From Obelidium mucronatum (taxonomy: Eukaryota; Chytridiomycota; Chytridiomycetes; Chytridiales; Chytriomycetaceae), in the NCBI GenBank assembly GCA_025765595.1, contig JAIVFH010000083.1:1-64000 (forward strand): 64,000 nucleotides of DNA. The letters are read 5' to 3'. The notes under the pieces are model-generated. The model saw nothing but the letters and a program-made list of their open reading frames with translations, searched no databases and was not told the origin of the DNA. Each line of letters begins with the position of its first letter. Position 1 is the first letter of the stretch. This document shows positions 44,301 through 56,650 of the stretch, piece after piece. The position numbers and the translations under genes are program-made.

Positions 44301-44927
44301 ATTTCCTCTGTCCGACAAGGCGGGCAAATTTTGTGTACCTCCACACATTGGAATCTGAGATGGTATGCATAAATCGAAAGTGAACACAACAAAGAGTAGT
44401 ACAAACTTGATACTGCGACATGACGCTTCCAGAAATTCTGAAGAGCCCAGGAGCGGGTTTATTTTAGCGAAATCTTTTGCGATGCGCTCTTTAAGTACTC
44501 ACGCTGTCGACAGATCTGCAAAGTCTCCCACAACTGCGACCACAGTTTTTTGGTTCTGGGCAATTTCGAGTGCAACAGGCGCCACACCACCCGGAATTGT
44601 AGGCATTTGAACGCGTAAAATATTGATCATCGTATCAGGGAATATGTTTGGGTTGCTGTTGACTTGTTGGACTGCCAACTCAGCCCCAGAATCCATCTGT
44701 CGAAACCAAACGCACGATGGCGCACACGCGTCGTATTCGGCTTTGGTACTTAAATTCCAAAAGCTCCTGTAAGGAAGGAGAACGGCGATTGTAATGTTGT
44801 TTTTCGCCTTGGCGGTTATGGTTGAAGTCCCAGGGAACAAGCCAATGACTGGGCTCTCTGGCTGGGCGAAAGCCGATCCCACCAAGTTAACTATGACGAG
44901 CCATCTAGGCAGCATTGGCCACTGCAT
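41399..44927 (-). CDS. Class C GPCR (GABA-B/mGlu-like), receptor type A
   Basis: About ten exons. The start MQWPMLPRWLVIVNLVGSAFA is a signal peptide (44927); an upstream in-frame Met would add 39 residues before it. The ectodomain resembles the receptor at 20760-24190: VIGLFPGTSTITAKAKNNIT, CGGTQNLPALSDRGNYPYFF, SGPDPRLDNIIGMIYPLPMA, GFYDCMGTMLYGLDQFL, SSIPPADGPP. The seven helices span about 42970-41990, including CKTRIWLLLLGYMFMIIPVV and the helix-7 motif PIYNESPALI. The cytoplasmic tail is Ser/Gly-rich and ends with the shared domain (GVFYFSNLHNRTWISIATLD, ILEFENGQSASAFVAE). Ligand unknown; signalling through G proteins is expected from the family. First of three tandem receptors. Confidence 0.85.
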
Positions 44928-45373
44928 TTTACAATTTGTTGCGCCTTCAACAGGGGAACAATTAGAGACGGTAAATCCTTTGTGAATCGGCTCCGTTTGT
45001 TTCGCAATGAAAGATCTTTCTGATTTATCCATCCAACTATACATAACACTGATCTAACTATACGCCGTCTACGTAAACCCCCATTCTGTGCCCCATACGT
45101 TAACAGGTTCCAAGTTAACTATTTATAAAAGTTGCCATTCAAAACTCAAAAAATACCATCTGTCTCATGGCGCCATTGTACGTGCAAGAGTCATCTTCGA
45201 CTATCTTTGTAAGGATTTTAGATGTCTGAAGCTTTCGTTTCTGCAGCCAGCGTTTGCTAATGGAAACCAAAATAAGAAAACTTTTATTGTGTACGTAGTG
45301 TAAAACCGAGACATTTTATATTGGTCAATCAAAGGCAAAAGGTGATACAGTGAGTTTTGTGATCGGTATAAGT
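44928..45373. promoter_or_regulatory. Intergenic region 5' of receptor 41399-44927
   Basis: About 450 AT-rich bases between tandem receptors. On the minus strand TATAAATAG occurs at about 45128-45120, roughly 190 bp upstream of the start codon, a possible core promoter. No gene or RNA was recognised here. Confidence 0.35.
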
Positions 45374-48300
45374 TTATGCATGTGCCAGCATTTGAGTTTT
45401 CAAAGTGTTGAACTCACTAATAAAAGCCAACGCGGCCTTCTCATCTTGAAACTCAATCACAAGGTGGAATTTAAAGGAAGGAAAATCCGAAATGGAAACT
45501 TGGTTCGTAGTCTCGATTCTGCTGATTTTCGATGTTGACATTATGGTGAATGTGTGCACCTTGTCCAATGTTGCTACAGAGAGCCACGTTCTTCTTCTGA
45601 TATTGTTGAAGTAAATAACTCCTCCGTTCCAGACGTTCCATAGAGGTTGTGATTTTTTGAGCTTGAACTTGAAGATTTTAATTCCCGTCTGTTTTTTCTT
45701 GGCGTCAATATGATGCTTCCTTTGTTAAATCAGACTGAAAACTTACGATGGCTTGGCAATGACAAGGTCTTCTGTTCTTTTTGTTATCTTTAGGTAGATC
45801 GTGAGACGATGTTTGATGGGTCTTTCGTGGGAATCCACCAACTGTATAAGCGACGATTAATAAAACATCCGATAAAGAAAGCATCATTCATCCACTATTC
45901 ACATACTTTTACTTCGAGTCTGCTGTTTCTGAGGGGCTTTGTTGACCAGTGGTTTGCTTGAATCTGTTTATGGTCTATCTGAGTTCATGGCAGGGTAATT
46001 ACAGTAACGAAAAAACAAATTCTCACGGTCAGATCTTTCTTGGGCAGAGTTTTGGCTAACGTCTTGACTACTGTTGGATTGAGCGGAAATTTCTTCGCCT
46101 GCAATTCACCGAAATTAGAAAAAAAAACATGGAAAGTCTCAGTATCCCTATCAACACACACATATGATGGTAATCGGCACATCAAAATTAAAATAATTAA
46201 ATAATTGCACACTCAACTGGATCCATTTTGAGTCTTCTTGGCTCCAGCCGTCTGAGCACCACCACCACGTCCTTTTCCAGCCGACATCCCCGATCGCGTA
46301 CCAAAACCACTCTTTGACGAAGCGTCAGCGTTGAAGCTTGATTGCAACTGGATCTTCAAAACCCCCTTTTCAATCAGACTCTCAAACAGGACCTCATACA
46401 TTTTTTTCGCAAACAATAAAAACAGCGTCAGAGTTGTAGCGACCCAAATGCAAATACACTGCATGAAATCAAGGGATGCAGTTGGATTTGACGGTAGAAT
46501 TTGAAGGATGGCGACAATGATTCCCACAGTCGCTTTTAGAGAAATATAATTATTCGATTAAGACGTTTTGATTTTTACGGCAGTTGGCTGTTTATGCCTT
46601 ACCAAAAATCGTGGCCAAAGGGGCAGATTCATTATATATCGGGTCCACGTCTTTCAGCATGTACGCCAAAACGACAAGGAGAATATGAATGATTGTTGTG
46701 AACGCGGTAAGCAAATTAATTGCAACACTTCCAGGTGCATCGACGGATCGGCACACATAAAATGAAAAATTATCGGCAATCAATTGTTTTGGTGTAGTGG
46801 TGGATGCAACGTGCCAGTACACCAAGAGAGCCTGGTTGATCAGAGTTTAGAGCCTTTCATGCCACTTTCCGTTCTAAAATTCAAAATGTACCATTTCAAT
46901 AAGAACTCCAATTGCGATAACGATTCGATTTATCATTGTCAACATTGCTGCATCCAATCGCTTTTTCGAGTTCAAGATGATGTAAAGCCTGTATCCAAAA
47001 TTAATTGGAAGCGGATGATTCCAACGAGTAGTTTTTGACTAATACCGAACGTTCTTCATGATGACAGGTTTCATCATTAGAATATACCCCATCAACACAA
47101 GCCATATCCGCGCTTTACAGCTTGCAGCCGTAACACTCCCAACATAAAACGCAAGAGAAATATACGACAACATGCTCCCAAATACAATCACGAGACATTC
47201 TGGAATAGACGCCATTTTCACGGCTTTTATGTTTTGGAATTTGATAAAGAAGGCTCCCGTTCCAACGCTAAAGAGTAGCCCGACAGATATTAAGGCTACA
47301 ATTCCTTTCCCATTTGATGATTTCAGATCGTTTATGCTTGGGGTGATGATGATTATGGGGGGTCCGTCGGGTGGTGGTGTGTGTGATCCTTTTTTTTCGT
47401 TTAGTTTGTTGAAGAACAAGAGAATCTGTTTCTCCTAAATACCATCGAAGAATACAGGACGTGCTCCATCATAGTATGTGATATTAGTGGCTCGTAAATC
47501 GGTGAACGCAAACGCTGTTTGGTAGGAAACTTAAAATCACATATAATTTGACAATTATGTACTCAACTATCCATGAAAAACGGATTCTGCTGAGAGTTTG
47601 TCATTGATGGATTCACGGTTCCATTGTATGAAGAAGCCATAAACGGCCTGAACATGATGTCTTAGTTTTTCAAGAACAGCAACAAAGAAAAAGGAGGGCT
47701 GAAACCATTACATCATGAGATCTCCTTGGCTATTCATTACCACTGGCTGTGCGACCAAGCCGTCGTATCCCAAATCAAGGTACTGAGAGTAATTGAGATA
47801 CTTTGAAAGCGCCCTTGACGATAGTTGCTCAGGTGTAAACTTGGGATTTTCTCTCAACAGCTTCAATGAGCAGTTACAAATATGTCTTCACCAGTGGCAT
47901 ATCAACGAATGCCTTACTTTGTCGAATCCCATCATGAGCATCATGGCGCAGTCAAAGCCTCCACCAACTGGCCAATAGTTGATAACATTATTTGCTGAAT
48001 CAAGACCTTGTTCCCTATGAAAAAGAAGCGTCGAGTAAGCAAAATCGCGATCGATAAAGAAAAATTGACCACCGTCGGCGGTATGCAGAAACTTACAACT
48101 GAGTTTGGTTATCGAATTTTGTCAACGCAATGAAGTGGTTGTAGAAGATATCCAGCCACGGCGTCACAGGGAAATTACTGAAAGACTGAAATGCAATGAA
48201 ACCACGCCCGAGCTCTGCCATCCGAGTCACGTTTTTGGTCAAGAGTTTTAATTTTGGCGAAAGTTTTGAGGTGTCTGTGGAAATACGGATGGGAATGTTG

Positions 48301-49385
48301 ACGCCCATGTATACATAGTCCTTTCCGACCATATCCAAGAGCGCTAAGCTAAAGTATGTTTTGCTCACGAAATCGACTTGGCCGGCAATATAAATGTATC
48401 TAATTTTTGACGTGAGAAATAATTTACACCACAGAACCAGATATCACGGTACCGTGATTGTGTTCGTTTCAGCATCAAGGCAGCATATTCGACCATGTCT
48501 TGAGTGAGTTTTCCTTTGAGCTTGATTGTTGTAATGACTTCGATTCCATTCCTTTTCATTCCCTTCTTGATATCAAGCGCGACTATAATTTAAGTGAATG
48601 AATAAGAATATTAAGTTTTCCCAATCAGGGGAATGCATACATCCTGTGGACATGAGATCGTCTCCTTGATAAACCAAAGCCATTCGTTTGACATTCCAGT
48701 CTTTATACAGCAGAGCAATGTAGTCTCCCATGCCAGACGACGAGATCATTCGGAAAAAGTAGGGGAAGTTGTTCTTGTCGCTGTTGAGAGTTGATCAAAG
48801 AATCCAGGAAAAAGCACCCCCGCACCTGAGCGTCGGCGATGCTGAATTCAGCGAGCAGAACGGCACTTGGTACTTTGAAAACACCTCCGCTGTCCCCTTG
48901 GCCACTGCCGAGTACTCGGCCCCCGCCACCCCCACAACATCTGCAAATTTTTCCCCCACACCAATTGCCATTTCGCTGGTCGCAAAGCCGCCCGTGTGGC
49001 CGCTGAACTCCGCCTCGACGGCCGGCCACCACGCGCCGCAGTCGCTGAAGCGCCTGATGCGCACCGTAGTGTACGGCAGAATGTCGCTGCGGTTGTTGAC
49101 TGCGGCCACTGCGGCGGCAATGGCCATGTCCATCATGTACACGTAGCCAGACATTGCATTCATGTTGATCACAGCGGGGTCGTACGCGTTGGCGTAGTTG
49201 GTGGCCCAGGCGGTGTCATACTGCAAGCCGGGGATGTAGCAGTACCAGTTGACGAGGCCAAGCGTGATGTTGGTGCGCTGCTTGCTGGCGATGGGGGAAT
49301 ACTGAGTCAGATCCATCAAATCTTTGTTTGTTTTTCGACAACAAAAGTGCGAATTGTCAAAATGTTGAAGGAAAATTATGGGCAA
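45374..49385 (-). CDS. Class C GPCR (GABA-B/mGlu-like), receptor type B
   Basis: Ectodomain of the second subtype: ITLGLVNWYCYIPGLQYDTA, MSGYVYMMDMAIAAAVAAVN, RSDILPYTTVRIRRFSDCGA, WWPAVEAEFSGHTGGFATSE. Later exons: ISSSGMGDYIALLYKDWNVK, MKRNGIEVITTIKLKGKLTQ, RYIYIAGQVDFVSKTYFSLA, GGGFDCAMMLMMGFDKV, LSSRALSKYLNYSQYL, THTPPPDGPP-like linker. Helices 1-7 run from about 47340 to 46380, with CKARIWLVLMGYILMMKPVI, RLDAAMLTMINRIVIAIGV and PIYNESAPLATIF. The tail has GGGAQTAGAKK and then the shared domain (NGGVIYFNNIRRRTWLSVAT, VIEFQDEKAALAFISEF). No clear signal peptide: the frame opens at 49385 and MDLTQYS at 49316 is another start. The exon coding the middle of the ectodomain (49120-48800) is notably GC-rich. 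Confidence 0.85.
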
Positions 49386-49417
49386 ATCAAATAGAGTAAA
49401 TTAATTCGTAGGGTTCT

Positions 49418-52400
49418 TCAATTCACCCGCACCGTTACTCGCAAAAACCAATATCTAAAATGCCATGGAATCTGCTTCACTCTTGTCCAAGCATGTAGGA
49501 CATGTGGTTTGCAAAATCGTTCAAAAAGCTGGCCTAGCGCTTTGTCGTCCTTGAACTCGATAATCACTTGATATCCAAATGAGGGGAAATCGGATATGGA
49601 TATTTGATTCGTTCCAGCAACGCGAACCACTTTTGCCGTTGACATGATTGTAATCGTGTAGACTTTGTCCAGTGTTGCGATTGACAGCCATGTTCTTTTT
49701 CGAATGTTGTTGAAGTAGCAGATGCCTCCATTCCAAACGTTCCAAAAAACTTGGCCTTTAGTCGTCTTGATTTTAAATACTTGGACGCCGCCAGTCTTAA
49801 TGTCCATTAGAAAAAATTGACGGGAACCGCTAACAAAAAACAAGCGCCCACTCACAATCGGTTTACAGTGACATGGGCGTCGTTTGGATTTGACATCATG
49901 AATTGAAGTTACTGCGAAATCTTTTATGAGCCATATTCTAAACACAAGTGGTAAACCAAAAGCAAACCTTTCTTGAGGCTATTTAATCCTCCTCTTGATG
50001 TACCCACTGATCAAAAATGAAGCGTCAGTGATGTATTTGCATAAAACATTGAATGTATGTTTACCTGCTTCACGATTGCTTTTGCTTCTTCCAATCGCGG
50101 TCGACTTGATAACACTCGACGTGATTCCAGAGTTTGCTAATTTCAGACGCATTTACTTAAGCTGTTTGAAACTTTGAAAAATAGCAAGCCACATACACTT
50201 TTCTTGCTCCGATGTAGCTTGGCTTTGAGCTTGAGATGCTATTTTTGATATGAAAAAAAAGGATACAGTTAACATTACTGCATCAACGGGATAAAAAAAA
50301 CACCACGCAATGAAAACTAAAAACTCAACAATCTTGCTTGGAATTATTCCCATGCATCGACGACATGACAGTTCCTGATGAGAAAATCCCCGCTCTCGAC
50401 TTTGTACCACCTCCAGCATTAAACCCAGACTTGGAACCAAGTTGCGAATTCGCATTCCGTGACCCTTCAAAACTCGATTTGATGGACAAGCCCAAAGAGC
50501 CCCTTCTCGGCAATCTGCTCAAACAAGACGTCATACATCTTCGACGCAAACAGCAGCACGAGTGTGATTGTGACGGATAACCAAATGCACACGCATTCAA
50601 TGAGGTCGACTTTTGGGGACGGGTTCGACGGGAGAATGTTCATGACTCCAACGAGTAAACCGACAAGAGCAAAGATAGAGGATAGGGCGGGAGATTCATT
50701 GAACATGGGGTCTACGTCTGTGAGCATGAAAGCCATGACAGCGAGGAGAACGTGGATGAGGACAGAGTAAGCAGTGAGGATTTGGATGGACCGATTTCCG
50801 CCAATATTAAGGCTATTACAGACGTTGAATGAATCGGTGCCGACCGTAATGGATTGAGGTGTGTTTTTTGTGGATGATGCCCAGTATCCCAATAATGCCT
50901 GCATTCAAGTTGTTGAATTTCTTTCAAAAAAAAGGAGAGAAGCGGCAATACCAATTGTATCAGGATCCCGATTGAAATAACAATGCGGTTGATCATTGTA
51001 AGTTGTGCTGCGTCAAGCCTCTTTTTCGACTTGAGAATAATATACAATCTGTCCGCGTTGAAAATGTCAATACCTCGAGCCCTTGAAAATTATGGGGAGA
51101 AAAAAAAAGCATCGATGAGAACGTACCGAACATTCTTCATAATAACTGGAATCATCATAAACGCATACCCCATCATCACCAACCAAATCCTCGCCACGCA
51201 TTTAGTAGTCGAGCTACTATTCAAATAAAACGCCAACGAAATGTAACAAAACGCGCTCCCAATAATCGTCACAATGCATTCAGGAACAGAAGTCATTTTA
51301 AGCTGTTTGGCTTCCCTGAAATTCACGAAAAACGCGAGTGTCGATCCACTAATCAGGAGTCCTGTTATTAATAACGCTAGAATCCCTTGTCCGTTGGAGG
51401 ATCCGAGACTATTGCTCCAGAAGGTGATTATTGGAATGGGCGGGCCGTCTGGTGGTGCGATATTCGAGCCTGTTTTTTTTGGTCGTTGGGGTTAGCACGT
51501 ATTTACACCAAATTGCTAAAAGGATATACCTCCATAGAAAACTGGAAAGCTGTCATTGTAAAACGCGAGTATCGTTCCATCGACATCTGTCCCAGCGAAA
51601 GCTACCATCAAAATAGAAAAGGGATTCATTCAAGATGCCATATTTATAACATGAACAGAGATATGGAAACTTACGGATTTGGACGAATGGGTTTCCGCTT
51701 GCATTGGAAGCGCCTGGGAATGTAGTTCCATTATATGACGCGAAGTAAAACGCCCTGATACGGATAAAAACAAAGAGTTTATAAAATGAGCCCTCCCAGG
51801 TCCTCGTTTTTCGACATACGTGGTATAATCTCCGCTTGGATTCAATGCCAAAGGATAAGTCGTCAACGCGTCATAATCTGAAAAAAGGTCTCAGACCAAA
51901 AAAAAAAAAAACGATGTAAAAATACAGAACTCAAATGTAAAAACTGAGAATAATTGAGTGATTTGGAAAGCGCGCGTGTCGAAAGCTCTTGTGGAGTATA
52001 CTTTGGGTTCTGTTTCATTAGCTTATCGAATCCAAGAAGCAGCATCATGACACAATCGAAGGCTCTTGTGACTGGCCAGTACATTGTTAAATTGGCTGCT
52101 GAATTCATCCAGTAGCCGCTGTAAGGAGGTAGTTGGGTATTTGATTAGAAGAACAAGGTTTCACAAAAAGGGCTCACTCCAATATTTCAGGGTCAATTCG
52201 AGTAGTCTTATTCCATTCATCATAAAATGGTTGCATCCAAGAAGAATTCATGTTGAGTTCAGAATAGGAAACCACGGAAACAAATCCTTGAGTCATTGGC
52301 GTCATCAACGTCAAGTTATGGTTCACAACAGCCACTATGAGTAGCATCCAGCGATAATAATAATTAAAAAAAATTATTCATAGCTTTTTTTAGCATATTA

Positions 52401-53476
52401 AGTTGGTATAAAATAGAGCTCCTTACATTTCGGTGATAACAGAGATATATCGGATGTGATAATCGAGGGCGTGTTCATAGCAATATAGACATACTTGTAC
52501 CCAACCATCTCTTCGATGGCCAAACTGAAAAACAGCTTACTCACGAAGTCGGCCTGTCCTGATATATAAATGTATCGCGCCTCGCTTCTCAAGAGTGCAG
52601 TTTTCGCGTATAGGACCATATCGTGCGTTAACCGCCCTTTCAAGTTGATGGTGGCTACTACTTCAATTCCATTTGCTTTCATGCTTTTAGAAATATCGGA
52701 TGTAACTGTACACATGTGTGTTTTGTTTTTAAGAGTGGTTTTCAGTTGACCGAAAAAAATATAAATAAAAAAACTCAAGATGAAGCACTCACATCCGCTA
52801 CTCATCAAATCATCTGATTGCGAAAGAATCGCCATTCTCTTGACTTTCCATCCTTGAAGAAGAAGGTTCAGATAATTGCCCAGCCCCGAAGAGGAAATGA
52901 GACGGAAAAAGTAAGGGAACTTGTCCTTGTTGCTCAATGAGGGAGCAGCCGATGCAATCGCGCAATAAGGAATCTTGTAATCTGCCAATACTTCTGCGGT
53001 GCCTCTGTTGACCAAAGGAAGATTAAACAAGCCTGCCCAACTAAAACGCGGAAATGGCCTTACTTTGCTACAGAGGAATACTGTTGCCCCATCACGCCAA
53101 TCACATCCTTATGCTTTTCCCCAATATCATTAATTCCCATAGCCGACATTGCATATCCGCTTGTCAGCCCCGCGAAATCGCGATCCACAGTGGGCCACCA
53201 CTCGCCGCAATCAGTAAACCGCTTAATATTCACTGTAGTATACGGCAAAATATCTGCTCGTTTGTTTATTGCCTGAACAGCCGCTTTTGCAGCCGCGTCC
53301 ATCAAATAAACGACTCCAGCCTGGCTGGCCAATTCAAGGGTTCGTGGGTCATGTGCTTCTGGGTAGTTTGTAGCCCAAGTTCCGTTGTATTTAATATTCG
53401 GCAGGTAGCAGTACCAATTGATTAGACCAATTGAAATACTTGTTTGATTCTTGGTTGCGAGAGAAGGGGCTGCCAT
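49418..53476 (-). CDS. Class C GPCR (GABA-B/mGlu-like), receptor type B
   Basis: Starts MAAPSLATKNQTSISIGLIN and closely follows its neighbour: WATNYPEAHDPRTLELASQA, KRADILPYTTVNIKRFTDCG, EWWPTVDRDFAGLTSGYAMS, ISSSGLGNYLNLLLQGWKVK, MKANGIEVVATINLKGRLTH, RYIYISGQADFVSKLFFSLA, RAFDCVMMLLLGFDKLM, then NIAPPDGPPIPI. Helices 1-7 lie between about 51460 and 50530, with CVARIWLVMMGYAFMMIPVI and DPMFNESPALSSIF. Two one-base breaks: near 50500 (tail continues LGLSIKSSFEGS in another frame) and near 49535. Correcting the second gives ASFLNDFANHMSYMLGQE and a stop at 49479-49477, matching the family; uncorrected, the frame ends at 49418. The neighbour's first possible Met lies only about 30 bases beyond. 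No signal peptide is seen. Confidence 0.85.
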
Positions 53477-53660
53477 CTTTCACAGAAGAACCCTGTTCAA
53501 TTGTTTGTTGTTGAGATGAATAAAAATGTAAATCTCTCTCCTTTGATCCAGGAGTTCAAAAAAGATTAGACCTTTGTCTGAAAATCTCTTGTCTTGGAGG
53601 AAAAGATAGTCACAGATTGTTACAATGGCCGCGAATATGGGGCTAAAACCAACGTTCATT

Positions 53661-55126
53661 TTATTGAAACGCTACGCCAACACTCTTGGCCATTTTATCC
53701 AAGCCCCCTGAAGATGCGAAGCCGGTTCCTGCATTTAATAATAAAAAATAGTCAGAATAAACCAGTGCCGCTTTTTTGCCAGCAACGAATCGCACCTTCT
53801 ACAAACAGTTCGAACGCGTCGGAAGTTTTGCAGGGACCATCGCATACATGGCATTTACCAGATCCCTTAATGAATCGTCCAAAACAGTCTTTACATATAG
53901 CGTGACCGCATTCTTTGACGACTTTTTGAATTGCGCAGAAATTGTGTTTGTTAGAAAACGTTTCTGAAATATGACAAGAAATACTCAACTCATAATCTTT
54001 GAACCATTAGTCAACGTCTTTACACAACTTGGACACACTTTCCCTCCATCCGCATTATTACTGCTAATACTCGATGATTCTTGGATCGCGTCTTTTTCCT
54101 TTGCAGTCCCCTTTTGTGCTGTAAAGTTTATTTTGACAAGTTTCTTGAAGGAGGAGATGGTATGTGGAGGAACACAGGCTGTGCATTTAAGGTCAAGCTT
54201 GCTGGGAAGTGCTTCGATGATTGTGGGTGTGGCTTCTGGAGTCAGAGAAGGCTGTATAGTCGATTTTAAATCAGATGGTGTTTTTTCCAGAGAGAGTATT
54301 GACCAAAAAAACGTACCACCCAAAAACTGGGCAAACTGGCCTTCTTCCCAGCCTTATCCAGCTCCTTCATGTTTTCAAAAACCTTGTCTTTATCAGCAGG
54401 ATCCAAGGCTGTCATGTCAGGCACGAAAATCGTTCCTTCTGCAGTTTTGATTCCCTTGAACACTTTGGTTTTTTGCAACAATTTCAGAACCCCGCATTCT
54501 CCATTTCAACAAGCAGTGAAAAATAAAAAGCACCTTTCCCGTCAATCACTCGTGTCTCCACTTTCTTTGCAGTTGTACCACTCAACCCAAGTACAGAAAC
54601 CTGCGTCTTTTCAAAGCGTTCAACCTCCGCTAATCGTAACAACTCCTGTCGAGACTCAATCTCCTTCTGCATGAGTTCCTGTTGCGTAGCGTACAGTGCT
54701 TGCATGCGACTGAACTCCTTCTTTTGTGTGAGAATGTTTTCAAAGTAGCATTCTTTGCATGCCAAGTGACCCTTTGTGCTTTTTTTGAAAGACAGCTTTA
54801 ACAAATCTATGTTTGGTTGACTTCTTTTCGGGGGGAATTTGGTTGACTCACCAGGCCATTGGATCTCTTGCAGTTTGCAGACAGAGGAAGCAGGCATCAA
54901 AGTTGCGCATCGAATCCCGACCCTGAGTTTTTAAAAGAAATCAGCATAAACAACTGGAGTCAAGCTTGGACAAATTACCATTCGTTGCTGGTTATAAAAG
55001 AGGTCAGCGACACACATCCAACGTCAATACTGAAAAACTCACCTTCCGTGTTCCATACGTAAGCTTTTCCCTTTCTGCATTGGTAAAGAAGGCTAAACTT
55101 GTTGCGTTTTTCGAGTGTCGAGACAT
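53661..55126 (-). CDS. NOSIP: NOSIP, U-box-related ubiquitin ligase/splicing-associated protein
   Basis: The start MSRHSKNATSLAFFTNAERE matches NOSIP's MTRHxxNAT. Exon 1 is 55126-55043; exon 2 is 54921-54852 (GRDSMRNFDACFLCLQTARD); exon 3 from about 54787 reads KGHLACKECYFENILTQKKE, followed by a long coiled coil (QQELMQKEIESRQELLRLAE). Then KGIKTAEGTIFVPDMTALDP, LPSFW-PSLTPEATPT, CTACVPPH, KVCPSCVKTL, KECGHAICKDCFGRFIKG, CHVCDGPC and the ending TGFASSGGLDKMAKSV (stop 53661). The split U-box at both ends is the NOSIP hallmark. A join at about 53985 needs either a 26-nt intron or one base change. NOSIP homologues act in ubiquitylation and spliceosome-associated complexes. Confidence 0.9.
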
Positions 55127-55244
55127 GTGATGGTTTTATTTTTAATTTATCTGTTTTTTTTATCCGTAAATTCCAATCTGACAAACTGCCACGTTCCACG
55201 AAAAACAGTGAAACCCCCGTCTTTTTAAAAAAAAATTAAAAATA

Positions 55245-56528
55245 ATGAATATTCTACGCAGCTTCTTGTTCAACTTCCACAAGCCTTTGCCGACTGATGT
55301 TCCGCCAGAGCTTGTGCTCAAATCCACAGAATATTCCTTGCCACAACACCAACAACAACAGCCACCGCATCCACCCAAATCAGCTCTTTCAAAACAAGAA
55401 CTACGAAACAGAATCAAAGGACTCGTCTTTGGCGCTGCCCTAGGAGACGCATTCGGTCTGGCTACCGAATTCCTCACAAAACAACAAGCCACAGAAACAT
55501 ACCCAACCACGAACCCACTCTCATTTTCAAACTTTCTCAGAGACACCCATCGAGCCCGATGGAGAGAAGGCGATTTCACTGATGACACGGATCAAATGCT
55601 TGTGATTCTAAACACGCTTCTGGAAGTCGATTTGTTGAGGCTGGATCAGTTGGCGTTTGCTCAGAATCTCAGAGCATGGTCTAAACACGGCCTCGTTGCT
55701 CTGAATAAACCTCCATTTGGGATTGGAATGTCAGTGGGTCAAGCGATTCGGTCTCCTGATTTCCTATCAAATCCATCAACGTCTGCTTTCCGCGTCTGGC
55801 AAAAGTCCGGGTTCAGGATGGCCGCCAACGGCGCTGTCATGCGTACAGCTATTCTGGGTGTTCCCTATTTCTGGGATGAATCAGTTGTAATGAAACAAAC
55901 TGTCGACGCAGCGTTGGTAACCCACGCGGATCCAAGGTGTATTCTGAGTTGCATTGTTGTCACGTTTTTGGTTGCCAGAATGTTGCAAGGCAAGTTGGGG
56001 TCTCTTGAAAAGGGAAGCAGTTCTGATGATCTTGGAGGCTCATCATCATCAAGTCACCAAGATCCATCATGTACTGCCTTGATTCAAGACATTCTGCAAA
56101 ACTTGTCTCTCCCGATTCTCAACATGTACAAGGACGCGTCTATACCATTCGACGCGACACACCACAACAAGCAACTCACGGAATTGTTTGCATTCCCCGA
56201 GTCTCTACAAGCACTTGAACTCGATGAGTCCAACTCTATTGGATATACATTCAAATGCCTTGGCGCGGCTTTGTATTGTTTCATGCAGCCATTGTCCGAC
56301 TCTGGCTTGGAAGAAGAGAATTCGCGGTTGTTTACACGCGTCATTACGGAATTGGTGATGGAAGCCGGGGATGCAGATACAAACGCGTGTGTTGCTGGTG
56401 CATTGCTGGGCTGTAGAATTGGATTCTCGAGTCTTCCGAAACATTGGTTGGAATCGTTGAAGCACAAGGAGTATTTGGATCAACAGGTGGAAGCCTTGTG
56501 TATCGCGCTGTTTCATGAAATGGAATAA
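55245..56528 (+). CDS. ADP-ribosylglycohydrolase-family enzyme
   Basis: Intronless, 427 aa. After a short Q/P-rich N-terminus comes the family opening RIKGLVFGAALGDAFGLATE. Metal ligands are visible in GDFTDDTDQMLVIL (about residue 108) and in the C-terminal AGDADTNACVAGALLGCRIG. AANGAVMRTAILGVP and VTHADPRCILSCIVV are other conserved blocks. Both di-aspartate sites that bind the two Mg ions are intact, so activity is expected: hydrolysis of ADP-ribose from proteins or of related linkages. The exact substrate cannot be told from sequence. The start codon is 118 bp from that of divergent NOSIP, and no alternative upstream Met exists. Confidence 0.9.
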   Translation: MNILRSFLFNFHKPLPTDVPPELVLKSTEYSLPQHQQQQPPHPPKSALSKQELRNRIKGLVFGAALGDAFGLATEFLTKQQATETYPTTNPLSFSNFLRDTHRARWREGDFTDDTDQMLVILNTLLEVDLLRLDQLAFAQNLRAWSKHGLVALNKPPFGIGMSVGQAIRSPDFLSNPSTSAFRVWQKSGFRMAANGAVMRTAILGVPYFWDESVVMKQTVDAALVTHADPRCILSCIVVTFLVARMLQGKLGSLEKGSSSDDLGGSSSSSHQDPSCTALIQDILQNLSLPILNMYKDASIPFDATHHNKQLTELFAFPESLQALELDESNSIGYTFKCLGAALYCFMQPLSDSGLEEENSRLFTRVITELVMEAGDADTNACVAGALLGCRIGFSSLPKHWLESLKHKEYLDQQVEALCIALFHEME

Positions 56529-56650
56529 TTGGCAGTTGTATACAAGTGTTTCGAGCAAACAAAGCGCACTTTATTTTTTGAGTTTTTACAAAAAAGATAC
56601 GAAAAGCCTTTTGCCAAAAAAAAAAATTTTACCCCCAGAAAAACATTAAT

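Noticed and set aside
48996..49394. 132-codon plus-strand ORF opposite receptor 45374-49385
   Set aside because: It is antisense to a GC-rich ectodomain exon that aligns with the other receptors; the opposite frame is open by composition.
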